Shown: positions 7,221-16,481, counted from the stretch's first letter. The stretch: DNA of 57,257 nucleotides from Rothia nasimurium (GCF_004569295.1 NZ_SPQC01000015.1:1-57257); one strand, 5' to 3'. A program made the numbers and translations. Notes: generated by a model not told the origin, from the sequence alone.

Positions 7221-8189
7221 TTACCCTTCGTCGTCCAGGTGAGTGCTTGTGCCCAGGTGTTCAGCGATGAGGGCGATGTCGTAGCGGAGCAGGTCGAGGT
7301 AGGTGGGTACGGGGCCGTCGGCGTCAGAGAGGGAGTCGACGTAGAGAGCTCCGGCATAGTGGGCTCCGGTATCGGTGGCGATCTGTTCCATGGTGCGGGT
7401 GGGCACGGTGGATTCGCAGAAGACGGCGGGCACTGCGCTGCCCGCTACCCGGTCGGAGAGTTCCATCATGCGGCGGGCACCGGTTTCGCCGTCTGAGTTG
7501 ACGGCCCAGAGGTAGGCTTCGTCAAGGCTGGCGTCGGCTGCCAGGTAGGAAAAGGCACCTTCGCAGGTGACCAGAAGCCGCTGATGGTCAGAGAGGTGGG
7601 AGAGGGACTCGACCAGCTCGGTCTGCAGGGCGGTGAGTTGTTGCTTGTAGGCGTCGGCATTAGCCCGGTAGCTGTCGGCGTGGGCCGGGTCGAGGTCGGC
7701 CAGGACCGCCGCGATGTTATCGGCGTAGGTGTGTGCGGCGACCGGGCTCATCCAGGCGTGGGGGTTGGGGTAGCCTTCCCCCTCCCCTTCGGAGATGCTG
7801 AGGGGCGTGATTCCCTCAGTGACGGTAACAGCAGGGGCGTTGGCGTCCTGCAAAAATTGCTCAAGCCAGGCTTCGAGGTTGAGGCCGTTGGCGAGGATCA
7901 GGTCGGCGTCCGCTGCCTTGCGCACGTCCGATGGGGTGGGCTCGTAGCCGTGGATTTCAGCCCCGGCTTTGGTGAGAGATTCGACCTCAACGTGCTCGCC
8001 ACCAATGGCGCTAGCCATGTCTGCGAGCACGGTGAAGGTGGCGAGTACCCGGGGTTTTTCCTGAGTTGTGGTTTGCACGGACGCCTGCGGGGCGGCGTCC
8101 TGCCCGGTACCGCCCGGGGTGCAGGCGGAAAGGACGCCCGCCACCAGCACCAGCACGCTGGCCAGTAGGGCGCGGGTAGGGTTGGGCAT
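7221..8189 (-). CDS. Metal-binding lipoprotein of the ABC transporter (manganese-type)
   Basis: This 322-residue protein has a lipoprotein signal peptide ending in LSAC (Cys23). Aligning by motif to the PsaA/TroA (cluster A-I) family, the metal ligands read His80 (EIHGYEP), His144 (NPHAWMS), Glu210 (CEGAF) and Asp285 (YVDSLSD). The His-His-Glu-Asp set is that of manganese binders such as PsaA; zinc binders usually have a third His and a His-rich loop, both absent here. It should capture Mn2+ outside the membrane and pass it to the permease. It is the first gene of the operon, behind the inverted repeat 8226-8286. Confidence 0.9.
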   Translation of the reverse strand: MPNPTRALLASVLVLVAGVLSACTPGGTGQDAAPQASVQTTTQEKPRVLATFTVLADMASAIGGEHVEVESLTKAGAEIHGYEPTPSDVRKAADADLILANGLNLEAWLEQFLQDANAPAVTVTEGITPLSISEGEGEGYPNPHAWMSPVAAHTYADNIAAVLADLDPAHADSYRANADAYKQQLTALQTELVESLSHLSDHQRLLVTCEGAFSYLAADASLDEAYLWAVNSDGETGARRMMELSDRVAGSAVPAVFCESTVPTRTMEQIATDTGAHYAGALYVDSLSDADGPVPTYLDLLRYDIALIAEHLGTSTHLDDEG

Positions 8190-8225
8190 GGGAGCTCCCT
8201 TCCTCGGTCACGATTAAAAGCAGAA

Positions 8226-8286
8226 GGTACCATCTACGTCGATTATACCCACAAACGAGGTGGTCTTTTCCGAAGTAGATGGTATC
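8226..8286 (-). promoter_or_regulatory. Inverted repeat flanking the promoter of the manganese ABC operon
   Basis: The arms GGTACCATCTACGTCG (8226-8241) and CGAAGTAGATGGTATC (8271-8286) match at 14 of 16 paired positions. A minus-strand TATAAT (8242-8247) directly abuts one arm, so the arms bracket the core promoter. This fits an operator for a metal-sensing repressor of the MntR/DtxR kind, but the sequence is not a consensus I recognise. It could also act as a terminator hairpin for serS, although no U-run follows. Confidence 0.55.
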
Positions 8287-8294
8287 TTACGGGG

Positions 8295-9599
8295 TTAGGC
8301 TGCTACGGGGATAACCTCAAGGCCGCCCATGTAGGGGCGCAGGGCCTCGGGGATACGCACGGAGCCGTCTGCCTGCTGGTGGGTTTCCAGGATCGCAACC
8401 AACCAGCGGGTGGTCGCCAAGGTACCGTTCAGGGTGGCAACGGTGCGGGTACCGCCCTTCTTGGTCTTGCCGTCTGCGGTGACGGTGTCGGGCATGCGCT
8501 CACGCACGTTCAGGCGACGGGCCTGGTAGGTGGTGCAGTTAGAGGTTGAGGTCAGTTCGCGGAAGGCACCCTGGGTGGGCACCCAGGCTTCGCAGTCGAA
8601 CTTACGGGCGGCGGACGAGCCCAGGTCGCCCGCGGCGGTGTCGATTACGCGGTAGGAGAGCTCGCACTTGGCCAGCATTTCTTCTTCCCAGGCCAGCATC
8701 TTGGCGTGCATGTCTTCTGCCTGCTCGACGGGGCAGTAGACGAACATTTCGGCCTTGTTGAACTGGTGTACGCGGATAATGCCGCGGGTATCCTTACCGG
8801 CGGAGCCGGCTTCGCGACGGTAGCAGGACGACCAGCCCAGGTACTTCTTCGGGCCTTTCTCGAAGTCGATGATTTCGTCGGCATGGTAGCCAGCGATAGC
8901 GACCTCGGAGGTGCCGACCAGGTAGAGGTCGTCGCGCTCGAGGCGGTAGATTTCGTCGTCGTGTTCGACGTTGAAGCCGGTGCCGTTCATGGTTTCGGGG
9001 CGCACCAGGGTGGGGGTGGTGAGCATGGTGAAGCCGTTGGCGGTGGCCTGGTCGAGGGCCATCCACATGAGGGCCTGCTCCAGGCGGGCTACGTGGCCCT
9101 TGAGGAAGTAGAAGCGGGAGCCTGAAACCTTGGCGCCGCGCACCATGTCGATGCCGTCAACCAGTTCGCCGATTTCCAGGTGGTCGCGGGGTTCAAAGCC
9201 GTCTGCTTCGAAGTTGCGGGGTTCGCCTACCTGCTTGATGACCACGTAGTCGTCCTCGCCACCGGCAGGAATGCCGTCAATAATCAGGTTGCCTACGCCG
9301 GCGACCAGTTCTTCCTGGCGGGCGGCAGCGGCGTCGGCGGTAGCCTTGGCTTCTGAGACCTTCTGGGAGAGTTCCTTAACCTCAGCAAGCAGGGCTTGCT
9401 TTTCTTCCTTGGCGGCCTTGCCAATCTTCTTGGAGAAGACGTTCTGTTCGGCGCGCAGCTTCTCGAACTCGTTGATGGAGGTGCGGCGGGTGGCGTCCGC
9501 TTCGAGAATCTGGTCGATGACGGTTTCGTCAGCGCCGCGAGCGCGCTGGGAGGCACGGAAGGCGTCGGGGTTTTCACGCAGGAGGTTAATGTCAATCAT
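8295..9599 (-). CDS. serS: Seryl-tRNA synthetase
   Basis: This 434-residue class II synthetase charges tRNA-Ser with serine in the cytosol. The N-terminal ~110 residues form the long antiparallel coiled coil that grips the variable arm of tRNA-Ser, visible as a Lys/Glu/Ala-rich stretch at residues 45-100. Class II motif 2 appears as [18 protein letters not shown] and motif 3 as [15 protein letters not shown]. The length matches the family. The start ATG (9597-9599) has an AGAGG site. The pheA - lipid kinase - serS neighbourhood is common in Actinobacteria. No T-box leader was seen in the short upstream gap. Confidence 0.97.
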   Translation of the reverse strand: MIDINLLRENPDAFRASQRARGADETVIDQILEADATRRTSINEFEKLRAEQNVFSKKIGKAAKEEKQALLAEVKELSQKVSEAKATADAAAARQEELVAGVGNLIIDGIPAGGEDDYVVIKQVGEPRNFEADGFEPRDHLEIGELVDGIDMVRGAKVSGSRFYFLKGHVARLEQALMWMALDQATANGFTMLTTPTLVRPETMNGTGFNVEHDDEIYRLERDDLYLVGTSEVAIAGYHADEIIDFEKGPKKYLGWSSCYRREAGSAGKDTRGIIRVHQFNKAEMFVYCPVEQAEDMHAKMLAWEEEMLAKCELSYRVIDTAAGDLGSSAARKFDCEAWVPTQGAFRELTSTSNCTTYQARRLNVRERMPDTVTADGKTKKGGTRTVATLNGTLATTRWLVAILETHQQADGSVRIPEALRPYMGGLEVIPVAA

Positions 9600-9687
9600 G
9601 CCTCTAAATTTACCGTAGTTGTCGCTGCGATGACAGGCGGACGGACGCCGGGCGGTGGCGCGCGGTTTTCTTCAGTATGCTGGTGAT

Positions 9688-10848
9688 ATGGTTTCGCGGT
9701 CGACTGTTGTATCTTCTCTTGCTGTTTCTGCTGCGCTGGCTGGTGTCGGGGCTGTGTTTGCGGTGCGGCGGGGGCGGCGGGCGCGCCCTGATTTGTTCCC
9801 GGTGTACCGTCCTTTTCATCGCCGGGTGGAGCCGGGTGAGCCGCGCCAGGTTGCGGTGGTGTACAACCCCTCGAAGGCGCGGGCGGAGTCGGTGAACCGC
9901 ATTATTACTGCTGAGCTGGGGTTTGCGAACTGGCCGAAGGCGCGTTTTTATGAGACTGAGGTGAGCGACCCCGGTTTTGGTATGACCCGGCAGGCCGTGA
10001 CTGATGGGGCTGAGATTGTTCTGGCTGTGGGCGGTGATGGGACGGTGCGGGCAGTGGCGGACGGCCTGGCCGGAAGCGGGGTACCCCTAGGTGTGGTTCC
10101 CCTGGGTACCGGGAACCTCCTAGCCCGCAACCTTGAGATGAACGTGGAAGATTTACACGCCTGCATCAACGTGGCCCTGCACGGGGAACTGCGGGCCGTC
10201 GACATGATTCACATGACGATGACCAGCTCAAAGAACCTGCCAGCGGTGAACTACCTGGTCATGGGCGGGGCGGGCTTTGACGCCCAGATTATGACCGACA
10301 CCCGCGAGGACCTCAAGGCAAAAATCGGCTGGCTGGCCTATGTTGAGGCCAGCATGAAGCACATGTTTACCCGCCGCCGCCCCGCCGAGATTTCGGTCGA
10401 TGGCAGTGAGGTCATCAAACGCAAGATTCGCACGGTACTGGTTGCTAACTGCGGCAAGATTCAGGGCGGGGTGAACCTGGCGTCGGTGGCGGAGCTGTCC
10501 GATGGGCAGCTTGAAGTGATTGTGCTGACGCCGCGCAACGTGTTGAGCTGGGTGCGCATGGCGGGGCAGTTCATTCTGCGTCGCCCCAACGTGCCTTTTC
10601 CGGTGGTTGAGCACTTTGTGGGCATGGACGTCCGCGTGGTCTTCCCGCACGCCCACCTGCCGGTAGAGGTGGACGGGGACGTGCTGGGGGACGTCACCGG
10701 CCTGCACGCCCAGGTGCACCCCGGCGCCGTAGTCGTCAATGTTTACCCTGACGACATGCAAATTCGTTCGCTTGGTGACCTCATGGACGCCCGCGAAGAC
10801 ATCGCCGAGCAGCAGCGCCGCTGGTGGCAGAGATTCTTGAGGCTCTAG
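9688..10848 (+). CDS. Diacylglycerol kinase family lipid kinase (YegS/DagK type)
   Basis: This 386-residue protein has a short hydrophobic N-terminus, then the lipid-kinase catalytic domain: VVYNPSKA near residue 60, the nucleotide-binding VGGDGTVRAVADGL, and PLGTGNLLARNL. Family members phosphorylate diacylglycerol or related lipids, or act as a sphingosine-kinase-like enzyme; in Micrococcaceae the gene usually sits next to serS, as here. I chose the ATG at 9688 over the upstream GTG at 9655, since the extra residues lie in the divergent promoter region shared with serS. Its stop overlaps that of pheA on the other strand in a CTAG palindrome. Confidence 0.88.
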   Translation: MVSRSTVVSSLAVSAALAGVGAVFAVRRGRRARPDLFPVYRPFHRRVEPGEPRQVAVVYNPSKARAESVNRIITAELGFANWPKARFYETEVSDPGFGMTRQAVTDGAEIVLAVGGDGTVRAVADGLAGSGVPLGVVPLGTGNLLARNLEMNVEDLHACINVALHGELRAVDMIHMTMTSSKNLPAVNYLVMGGAGFDAQIMTDTREDLKAKIGWLAYVEASMKHMFTRRRPAEISVDGSEVIKRKIRTVLVANCGKIQGGVNLASVAELSDGQLEVIVLTPRNVLSWVRMAGQFILRRPNVPFPVVEHFVGMDVRVVFPHAHLPVEVDGDVLGDVTGLHAQVHPGAVVVNVYPDDMQIRSLGDLMDAREDIAEQQRRWWQRFLRL

Positions 10849-11798
10849 ATATTGTGCTTGAGGCTTTCGGGGCGTCCGCCGGGGAAGAGGGTTTCGACCC
10901 AGTCGCGGGCGGCGTTGAAAGAAGCCTCGTCGTGCATGGGGTCTACCGCGGCTAGGCGCTTGTCGGCGCGGGGGTAGGACCCCAGGTAGAGTACGCTGGG
11001 CGAGACCCGGTGGATACCGCGCAGGGCATCACGCACGCGGGCGTCGTAGAGGTGGCCGTCGATGTCGATGGAGAAGAAGTAGGCTCCCAAGAATTCGCCG
11101 GTGGGTCGGGACTCAATGCGGGAAAGGTTAATTCCCCGGGTTGAGAACTGTTCGAGCAGGTCAAGCAGGGCGCCGGGGCGGTCCTGGGGCAGCGGGATCA
11201 CCAGGGTGGTTTTGTCTGCACCGGTGGGCGCGGGGGTTTCGGCGTCGCGGGCAACCAGCACGAAACGGGTGACAGCGTTCTTGTTATCACCGATGTTGTG
11301 GGCCAGCACCTGCAGCTCAGGGTGGGTCTGGGCCACAGCGGGCGAGCAGATAGCGGCCTCGTAGCTGGGGTTCTCGTTCAGCAGCCCCAGGGCAGCGCCC
11401 GCAGTGGACGAGCCCGGCAGGTAGTTCACGCTGGGCTTGTTCTCAGCTACCCAGGAGCGCACCTGCGCCCAGGCATGCGTATGGGTTGAGATAGTTTTGA
11501 CGCTCTCTAAGGTGGTGCCGGGGCGGGCGACCAGCACAAAGGTGATGGGCACCAGCACTTCCCGCACGATACGCAAGGACCCCTCGAGCGAGGCAATAGC
11601 GTCCAGCGTTGCGGTGACGCCACCTTCAACAGAGTTTTCGATAGGAACCATAGCGGCGTCGGCGCTGCCGGCACGCAGGGCGTCGAGGGCTGCGGGTACG
11701 GACGTCGCGGGGATGCGTTCAGCGTCAGGCGCGCCAGGCACGGTGAGAAGGGCTGCTTCGGTAAAGGTGCCCGACGGGCCAAGGTAGGTGTAACGCAT
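10845..11798 (-). CDS. pheA: Prephenate dehydratase
   Basis: This 317-residue enzyme converts prephenate to phenylpyruvate in phenylalanine synthesis. The start MRYTYLGPSGTFTEAAL is the canonical N-terminus. The catalytic PDT domain shows PIENSVEGGVTATLD around residue 50 and the TRF motif (AVTRFVLVA) near residue 185. A C-terminal ACT domain follows, with RPGALLDLLEQF and the ESRPT phenylalanine-binding motif, for feedback inhibition. The longer reading to 11945 adds 49 residues that run through an inverted repeat and do not fit. It ends in a CTAG stop overlap with the lipid kinase gene. Confidence 0.95.
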   Translation of the reverse strand: MRYTYLGPSGTFTEAALLTVPGAPDAERIPATSVPAALDALRAGSADAAMVPIENSVEGGVTATLDAIASLEGSLRIVREVLVPITFVLVARPGTTLESVKTISTHTHAWAQVRSWVAENKPSVNYLPGSSTAGAALGLLNENPSYEAAICSPAVAQTHPELQVLAHNIGDNKNAVTRFVLVARDAETPAPTGADKTTLVIPLPQDRPGALLDLLEQFSTRGINLSRIESRPTGEFLGAYFFSIDIDGHLYDARVRDALRGIHRVSPSVLYLGSYPRADKRLAAVDPMHDEASFNAARDWVETLFPGGRPESLKHNI

Positions 11799-11858
11799 GG
11801 GGTCTAGTTTAGCGGGTGGACGCGGCACCCCGGCTCCCTGCCAAAGGGTTCGTGGAGG

Positions 11859-11914
11859 TTTGTACCGGGTGATGCCCATAAAGAGAGCCTTTTGTGAGCA
11901 GAACCCGGTACAAA
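11859..11914. promoter_or_regulatory. Perfect 12-bp inverted repeat upstream of pheA
   Basis: TTTGTACCGGGT (11859-11870) and ACCCGGTACAAA (11903-11914) are exact inverse copies separated by 32 bases. The site lies 60-115 bases upstream of pheA and just past the stop of the helicase gene. No T-run follows on either strand, so an intrinsic terminator is less likely than a two-site operator, but I cannot decide between them. Confidence 0.5.
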
Positions 11915-11945
11915 GTGTAGGGAGGGAGCGGACGCCGGTCGGCAA

Positions 11946-14900
11946 CTAGGCCGTAGAACGGGCCAGCGCAAAGAGGTCGGCGGGCAGAGGCCGTTCAAGC
12001 TCCCACTTAATATGCATCGGCTTTGAACCACTATGGGAACGGTAGTTTACAGGGCCTACAAACAAATACGGTGCGGTACCAATTCCGTCCTCTTTGGTAT
12101 AACGCACAAAGAGTAAGGGCATTTGGCCCAGTTCTCCATGATGCTGGTAAATCTTTCCCAAACGACTATCAGGAGCGGTTGAATTCTGGGAGTCCCAGGC
12201 AAATTCACTCTCGGTCACTGCATAGTCTTTATACATCGTTTCAGGGGTAAAGTGCTTCTCAGATTTACTGAGGTTAACTAGCAGAGCAATAGTATCTGTT
12301 GTTCTTGACTCATAGACCCCTTGTACTGCACCGGCTGGCACCGACTTCTTTTCGTTCTCGTGAAGACCTATAGCAGCAAAGATTTCCTCACGCGAATAAT
12401 AGGCATGGGTGCTGAGCGGGATGTCAGGCGATATAGTAGACAGACTCTGAGGCGCGTGCCTATCCGTACCAAGGCGATAGGACCAAATCTGTATGAGCTC
12501 TTGAATGAAGTACGGATGCTGGCGGAGCTCACTCAGCCCCTGGTCAAGCGTGAACTTCTCTTCACCGCTCCGTATCTTGCCCTTAGGCCAGAATGAAAAG
12601 AGAAGCATCCACGCAAAGCGTTTTTCGCGCATGCTAAGGTCTTTTTCCCATATATCGGTTGTCAGCAATCTTTGATAAACGTCAATTCGCTCTTCATCAT
12701 TGACATTAGCCAAAGATTTAATTCGGTTCGAAAGATGTTCAGTTACCGAACCCTTTTCATACAGCCCAGAGATTCTAGGTATTTGACCGGCTTGGTCCAG
12801 TAAGAAAGTAAAAGTTAGCCCCTTACCGTTCTTAGTCTTCCGGCCATAGATATGGGCAAGTTCCAGGCCGTACCTATCAAGGTAGGGTTCTAGCAGCTCA
12901 GTAACGACAACTTCAAAATTCTTTTTCTTTTGCTCCTCAGCAAATATTTTAAGATTGTCGGCCAGCACTTCTACCTTGGGGTGGAGGGCTTCCTTAATGC
13001 TTCTCAGCACCTGCTCTTGAGTTTTTTCATCAAGCTGGATGCTGCACCCTGGAGGCAGGTGAGGATTTTCAACCTCGCTAGGTGTCAAAATACCTGCACG
13101 GGTCAGTGAACGCATTTTCAAATCAAATCTGAATCCTTTAGCTTGATTGCCCACGAAGTCCAGTACAACCAGGACAGCTTTGTCAGGGGACCTGCGCAAA
13201 CCGCGACCAAGCTGCTGTTGGAAGAGAGTCGGCGATTGAGTAGGACGGAGCATCAACAGGGTATCGACCTCAGGGATATCTACGCCTTCATTGAAGAGGT
13301 TAACCGTAAAAACTGTGGTGAGTTCATGTTCTGGGTCTTTCAGCTGGTCAATGACCTCTCGACGTCGTTCTGCGCTATCGTCGCCCAAAAGATAAGTAGC
13401 TGAAATGTCAGCCTTGCAAAGTTCTTCGGCCATGTAGCGCGCGTGTTCCCTATCGACGCAAAAACCAATAGCGCGCATGCTGCGGGGGTTAGCTATTTTT
13501 TCCTCAATTTGTTGCAGGATAAGCGCTACTCGTCTTTTATTGGCGAGGTAATACTGTGATAGTTCGCTGTCACGATAGCTTCCCCGCTCGAATGTGAGCC
13601 CGCTGAGGTCTGTTGCATCGTTGATGCCGTAGTAGTGGAAGGGGACCAACAGGTCGGCTTCAAGTGCGTCCCAAAGACGAAGTTGGGTAGCGACACGTCC
13701 GTCAAAATATTCAGCAGCAACATTTTTGCCGTCTGTGCGTTCAGGGGTTGCCGTCAGCCCCAGCAGTTCTTGAGGTTGGAAGTAGCTAAGAATTTTCTGG
13801 TAGGTGGGGGCTGAAGCATGGTGGAACTCATCAACGATAACTACATCGAAATGGTCAGGCGTGAAGCGTTCGGTGCTCGCGCTTGCGAGGGTTTGAACTG
13901 TGGCAAAGACCTGTTCATTGTGTTCAGGGACTACTCCCCCAAAGTACTGTTCACCGAAGTTAGCATCACGCATAACCATCGCAAAAGCGCTCTGAGACTG
14001 GTTCAGAATCTCTGCTTGGTGGGCGATAAAAAGGAGACGTAATTTTTTTCCGGATTCTTCACAGAGTCTCTTGTAGTCAAGAGCTGAAAAGATTGTCTTG
14101 CCTGTACCCGTAGCGGCCACAGCGAGGTTGCGGTGATGCCCTTTCTGGCGCTCTGCCTGAAGCTCGTCCAGCATAATAGCTTGATGTGGGTAAGGGTGAA
14201 CATCTACATATGAAAAGTTAATCTGAAGATTTGGGCGGGCTGAAGCTCCCGTTCCTATCGTTGCCTGTTCTAAAGATCTATCGAGTTTCTCACGGTCTTT
14301 GTCTGACCCTGTGTAACTCTCAAACTGATGCGATTCCCAGTAGCTTTCAAATGCAGCGTTAAATTGACCAAGGATGCCAGGCGTAACGGTATTGGATATT
14401 CTCACATTCCATTCGAGGCCGTCCGTCAGTGCCGCGTGTGAGAGATTTGAGCTTCCCACGTAGCCAGTAGAGAAGCCTGTGTTTCGGTGAAATAGCCAGG
14501 CTTTTGCATGGAGACGCGTTGAGTTCTTTTCGTAGCTGATTTTGACTTCTGCACCATATTCTTGAACGAGCTTATCGACCGCTTTACGGTCTGTCGCTCC
14601 CATATACGTGGTAGTAATGACGCGGAAGGGGATGCCTCGCCTTTTAAGAATGTCTAGTTGAGGCGCAAGGACGTTAACGCCTGTCAGTTTAAGAAAGGAA
14701 CAGAGCAAGTCGACCCTGTCGGCGCTTTCAAGCTCTTTCTTTATTTCTTCACCAAGCTGGGGCTCTTTGGGGTTGTTTGTTAAGAGTGCAACGCTGCTCA
14801 GCGGAGTGCTGGGACGGTTTGATGGTTTTCTCTGATGGCGGGGTTTGAGTTCTGTAAGTTGCACCAAAGAGCCAGTATTTTTTGAGTTCTCCAGCTCAAA

Positions 14901-15161
14901 CACTTCATCAGGTCCTGATTCGTCCTCTAGCTGTGTAAGAAGCATGTTAACCAAAGCTATACGCTCATTAGCTTCGGTCTGCTCAAGTTTGGCCGCAACC
15001 TGTTGCGCTACATAACGAGCAAGAGAAGAAATGTGCTCAGCATCCTCACCTAGAATCTCTGATTCAACCCACTCAGTTTCAGGTGGAAGTTCCTGAGAGA
15101 GTGTCCTGCGGGTTTTAAGAGTTTCGTATAGCCCGAGAGGAAGAACCTGTTTATTGCTCAT
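11946..15161 (-). CDS. PLD-nuclease / superfamily 2 helicase fusion (DUF3427 type)
   Basis: This 1071-residue protein starts with ~110 residues of low recognition. A phospholipase-D-like nuclease domain follows, with HAKAWLFH at residues 218-225 and GSSNLSHAAL at 236-245. An SF2 helicase core comes next, with AATGTGKT at 349-356, the DEFHH box at 444-448, TATPERTDG near 470, and C-terminal motifs VNLFNEGVDIPEVD and QQLGRGLRRS. The DUF3427 region occupies the end. Such fusions cut or remodel nucleic acid and are often found near restriction or defence genes; a defence role is plausible but not shown. GC is visibly lower than in the flanking serS/pheA block, suggesting acquisition. A small broken ORF lies upstream on the same strand. 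Confidence 0.88.
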   Translation of the reverse strand: MSNKQVLPLGLYETLKTRRTLSQELPPETEWVESEILGEDAEHISSLARYVAQQVAAKLEQTEANERIALVNMLLTQLEDESGPDEVFELENSKNTGSLVQLTELKPRHQRKPSNRPSTPLSSVALLTNNPKEPQLGEEIKKELESADRVDLLCSFLKLTGVNVLAPQLDILKRRGIPFRVITTTYMGATDRKAVDKLVQEYGAEVKISYEKNSTRLHAKAWLFHRNTGFSTGYVGSSNLSHAALTDGLEWNVRISNTVTPGILGQFNAAFESYWESHQFESYTGSDKDREKLDRSLEQATIGTGASARPNLQINFSYVDVHPYPHQAIMLDELQAERQKGHHRNLAVAATGTGKTIFSALDYKRLCEESGKKLRLLFIAHQAEILNQSQSAFAMVMRDANFGEQYFGGVVPEHNEQVFATVQTLASASTERFTPDHFDVVIVDEFHHASAPTYQKILSYFQPQELLGLTATPERTDGKNVAAEYFDGRVATQLRLWDALEADLLVPFHYYGINDATDLSGLTFERGSYRDSELSQYYLANKRRVALILQQIEEKIANPRSMRAIGFCVDREHARYMAEELCKADISATYLLGDDSAERRREVIDQLKDPEHELTTVFTVNLFNEGVDIPEVDTLLMLRPTQSPTLFQQQLGRGLRRSPDKAVLVVLDFVGNQAKGFRFDLKMRSLTRAGILTPSEVENPHLPPGCSIQLDEKTQEQVLRSIKEALHPKVEVLADNLKIFAEEQKKKNFEVVVTELLEPYLDRYGLELAHIYGRKTKNGKGLTFTFLLDQAGQIPRISGLYEKGSVTEHLSNRIKSLANVNDEERIDVYQRLLTTDIWEKDLSMREKRFAWMLLFSFWPKGKIRSGEEKFTLDQGLSELRQHPYFIQELIQIWSYRLGTDRHAPQSLSTISPDIPLSTHAYYSREEIFAAIGLHENEKKSVPAGAVQGVYESRTTDTIALLVNLSKSEKHFTPETMYKDYAVTESEFAWDSQNSTAPDSRLGKIYQHHGELGQMPLLFVRYTKEDGIGTAPYLFVGPVNYRSHSGSKPMHIKWELERPLPADLFALARSTA

Positions 15162-15217
15162 ATATGCAGCATAAGGTTTTTCTGAAGTAGAACCTGACTT
15201 TTAAAGATAAAAACCTT

Positions 15218-15530
15218 CTACCCGGGTGTCGGATCTTCCCACTCTGTGTAGTAGACGTCATCTGTCTCATCGTGATAAGCCTCTGATATTCCCAAGCCCC
15301 AAAGGCAACGGCATAAAGCTTCTGCTCTGAGCTCGTCTACAATATAACATACCGCCTAGAAATACCCAGCCCTCAGTCATGCATTGGCCAGTTTCGCTAT
15401 CAATCCTGTAGTCGTCAGCAAACCTATCTCCACACTCTGCGAGGTCTGCGTGCACCTCGCATCTGTTGGCCGGCTGAAGGGCATACAAAATAAGTTGATG
15501 GGTGCTCCATTCAGGCGCCTCTTGGCTCAT
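15218..15530 (-). pseudogene. Small hypothetical ORF with an apparent frameshift
   Basis: An ATG at 15528-15530 with a strong GAGGAG site opens an ORF reading MSQEAPEWSTHQLILYALQP. The frame changes near 15360. The neighbouring frame then continues with VDELRAEALCRCLWGLGI and SEAYHDETDDVYYTEWEDP to a TAG at 15218-15220. The acidic, tryptophan-containing tail looks like real protein, so I infer an original product of about 104 residues broken by one base. I do not recognise the family. It lies just upstream of the helicase gene on the same strand and may have been its partner. Confidence 0.5.
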
Positions 15531-15727
15531 AGATACTCCTCAAGTATTTTCCTAGAGCTACTGGAATAATCTATCGGCCAGCGCAATAAAAAGCAGATCC
15601 TCCATAACAATTGACTTCTCAAAGCAAACTGTAGGCCCATTAGACCACGTCAGACGCAAGACCTGTGGATAACTGGCCGTCTTCGGCGTAATCTGCTGTC
15701 AAAAACCAGGCAATCGGGCCGAAACTC

Positions 15728-15756
15728 TTGCCATGGCACAAACCCAGCACTATAAA
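15728..15756 (+). promoter_or_regulatory. Sigma-70-like promoter for the DUF6318 lipoprotein operon
   Basis: TTGCCA (15728-15733) and TATAAA (15751-15756) are separated by exactly 17 bases and lie about 44 bases before the ATG at 15800. An AGGAGA ribosome-binding site precedes that ATG. Confidence 0.6.
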
Positions 15757-15799
15757 CACACATAAGACCTAGTCACAAAGATGTTACCAGGAGACCCTT

Positions 15800-16480
15800 A
15801 TGAAACACACTCCCACCCGCAATCTTGCCCTAACAGCTATCGCCCTACTAGCTCTTACAGGTTGCAGTGCGCAGGCAACGGGCTCGGTTCCCGAACCAGA
15901 TTCAAGCACCACGACTTCCGCAGTAGCTTCAAGCACAGCGAGCGCCACTGAGGAAACCGCCAAGGCAGAAGAGACCAATTATTCAGGCGGCTCGAAAGCA
16001 CCCGAAGGTGAATACCGTGCTGCTGATGAGCACGGCCCCGCCCAGAACGTGCCCAAACCGGTTGCTCCAGAAGGCATGAACGTTGAAAGTACCGAGGCCA
16101 TGCTTCTATTCATCAACTACTGGAATGACATGCGAAACTACGCAATCCAAACTGGAGATACTCACGACCTCATACATATGTATGAAGACACCTACGAAGC
16201 TGACCTACAGTTTATCGACTCTATTGACAAACTTTATAAAAATGGCGGATGGATTATAGGTCTCAATCGTGAGCTACACCCAAATCGAGAGCTAATCACC
16301 AGTCTTGGAGATAACTCATACAGTTTGGGGGCAAATATTACTGTCGAAAACGGAGTTATCAATGAAGTACATAGTGTCAAGAGCATCGATAACTCTGAAG
16401 CAAATCTCAATGGTTATGAGATTATCGCGACTTTCAAAGATGGGGAGTGGAAGGTCTCTAATGGGAAGGTAGTCAAATAA
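15800..16480 (+). CDS. DUF6318-family lipoprotein
   Basis: This 226-residue secreted lipoprotein has a signal peptide ending LTGC at about residue 22, then a Ser/Thr/Ala/Glu-rich linker to about residue 60. The globular part opens with YRAADEHGPAQNVPKPVAPEG, followed by a segment with FINYWNDMRNYAIQTGD. That pattern is the DUF6318 domain of actinomycetes, a domain of unknown function with a fold resembling small NTF2-like binding domains (inference). It sits two bases before the next gene, so the two secreted proteins are co-expressed. The C-terminal half has lower GC than the genes around it. Confidence 0.75.
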   Translation: MKHTPTRNLALTAIALLALTGCSAQATGSVPEPDSSTTTSAVASSTASATEETAKAEETNYSGGSKAPEGEYRAADEHGPAQNVPKPVAPEGMNVESTEAMLLFINYWNDMRNYAIQTGDTHDLIHMYEDTYEADLQFIDSIDKLYKNGGWIIGLNRELHPNRELITSLGDNSYSLGANITVENGVINEVHSVKSIDNSEANLNGYEIIATFKDGEWKVSNGKVVK

Positions 16481-16481
16481 A

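Noticed and set aside
9600-9687. T-box leader upstream of serS
   Set aside because: The gap is below 90 bases and shared with the divergent kinase gene; no T-box sequence is seen.
10228-10761. Minus-strand ORF opposite the lipid kinase gene
   Set aside because: His- and Val-rich shadow of the kinase frame, with no family motif.
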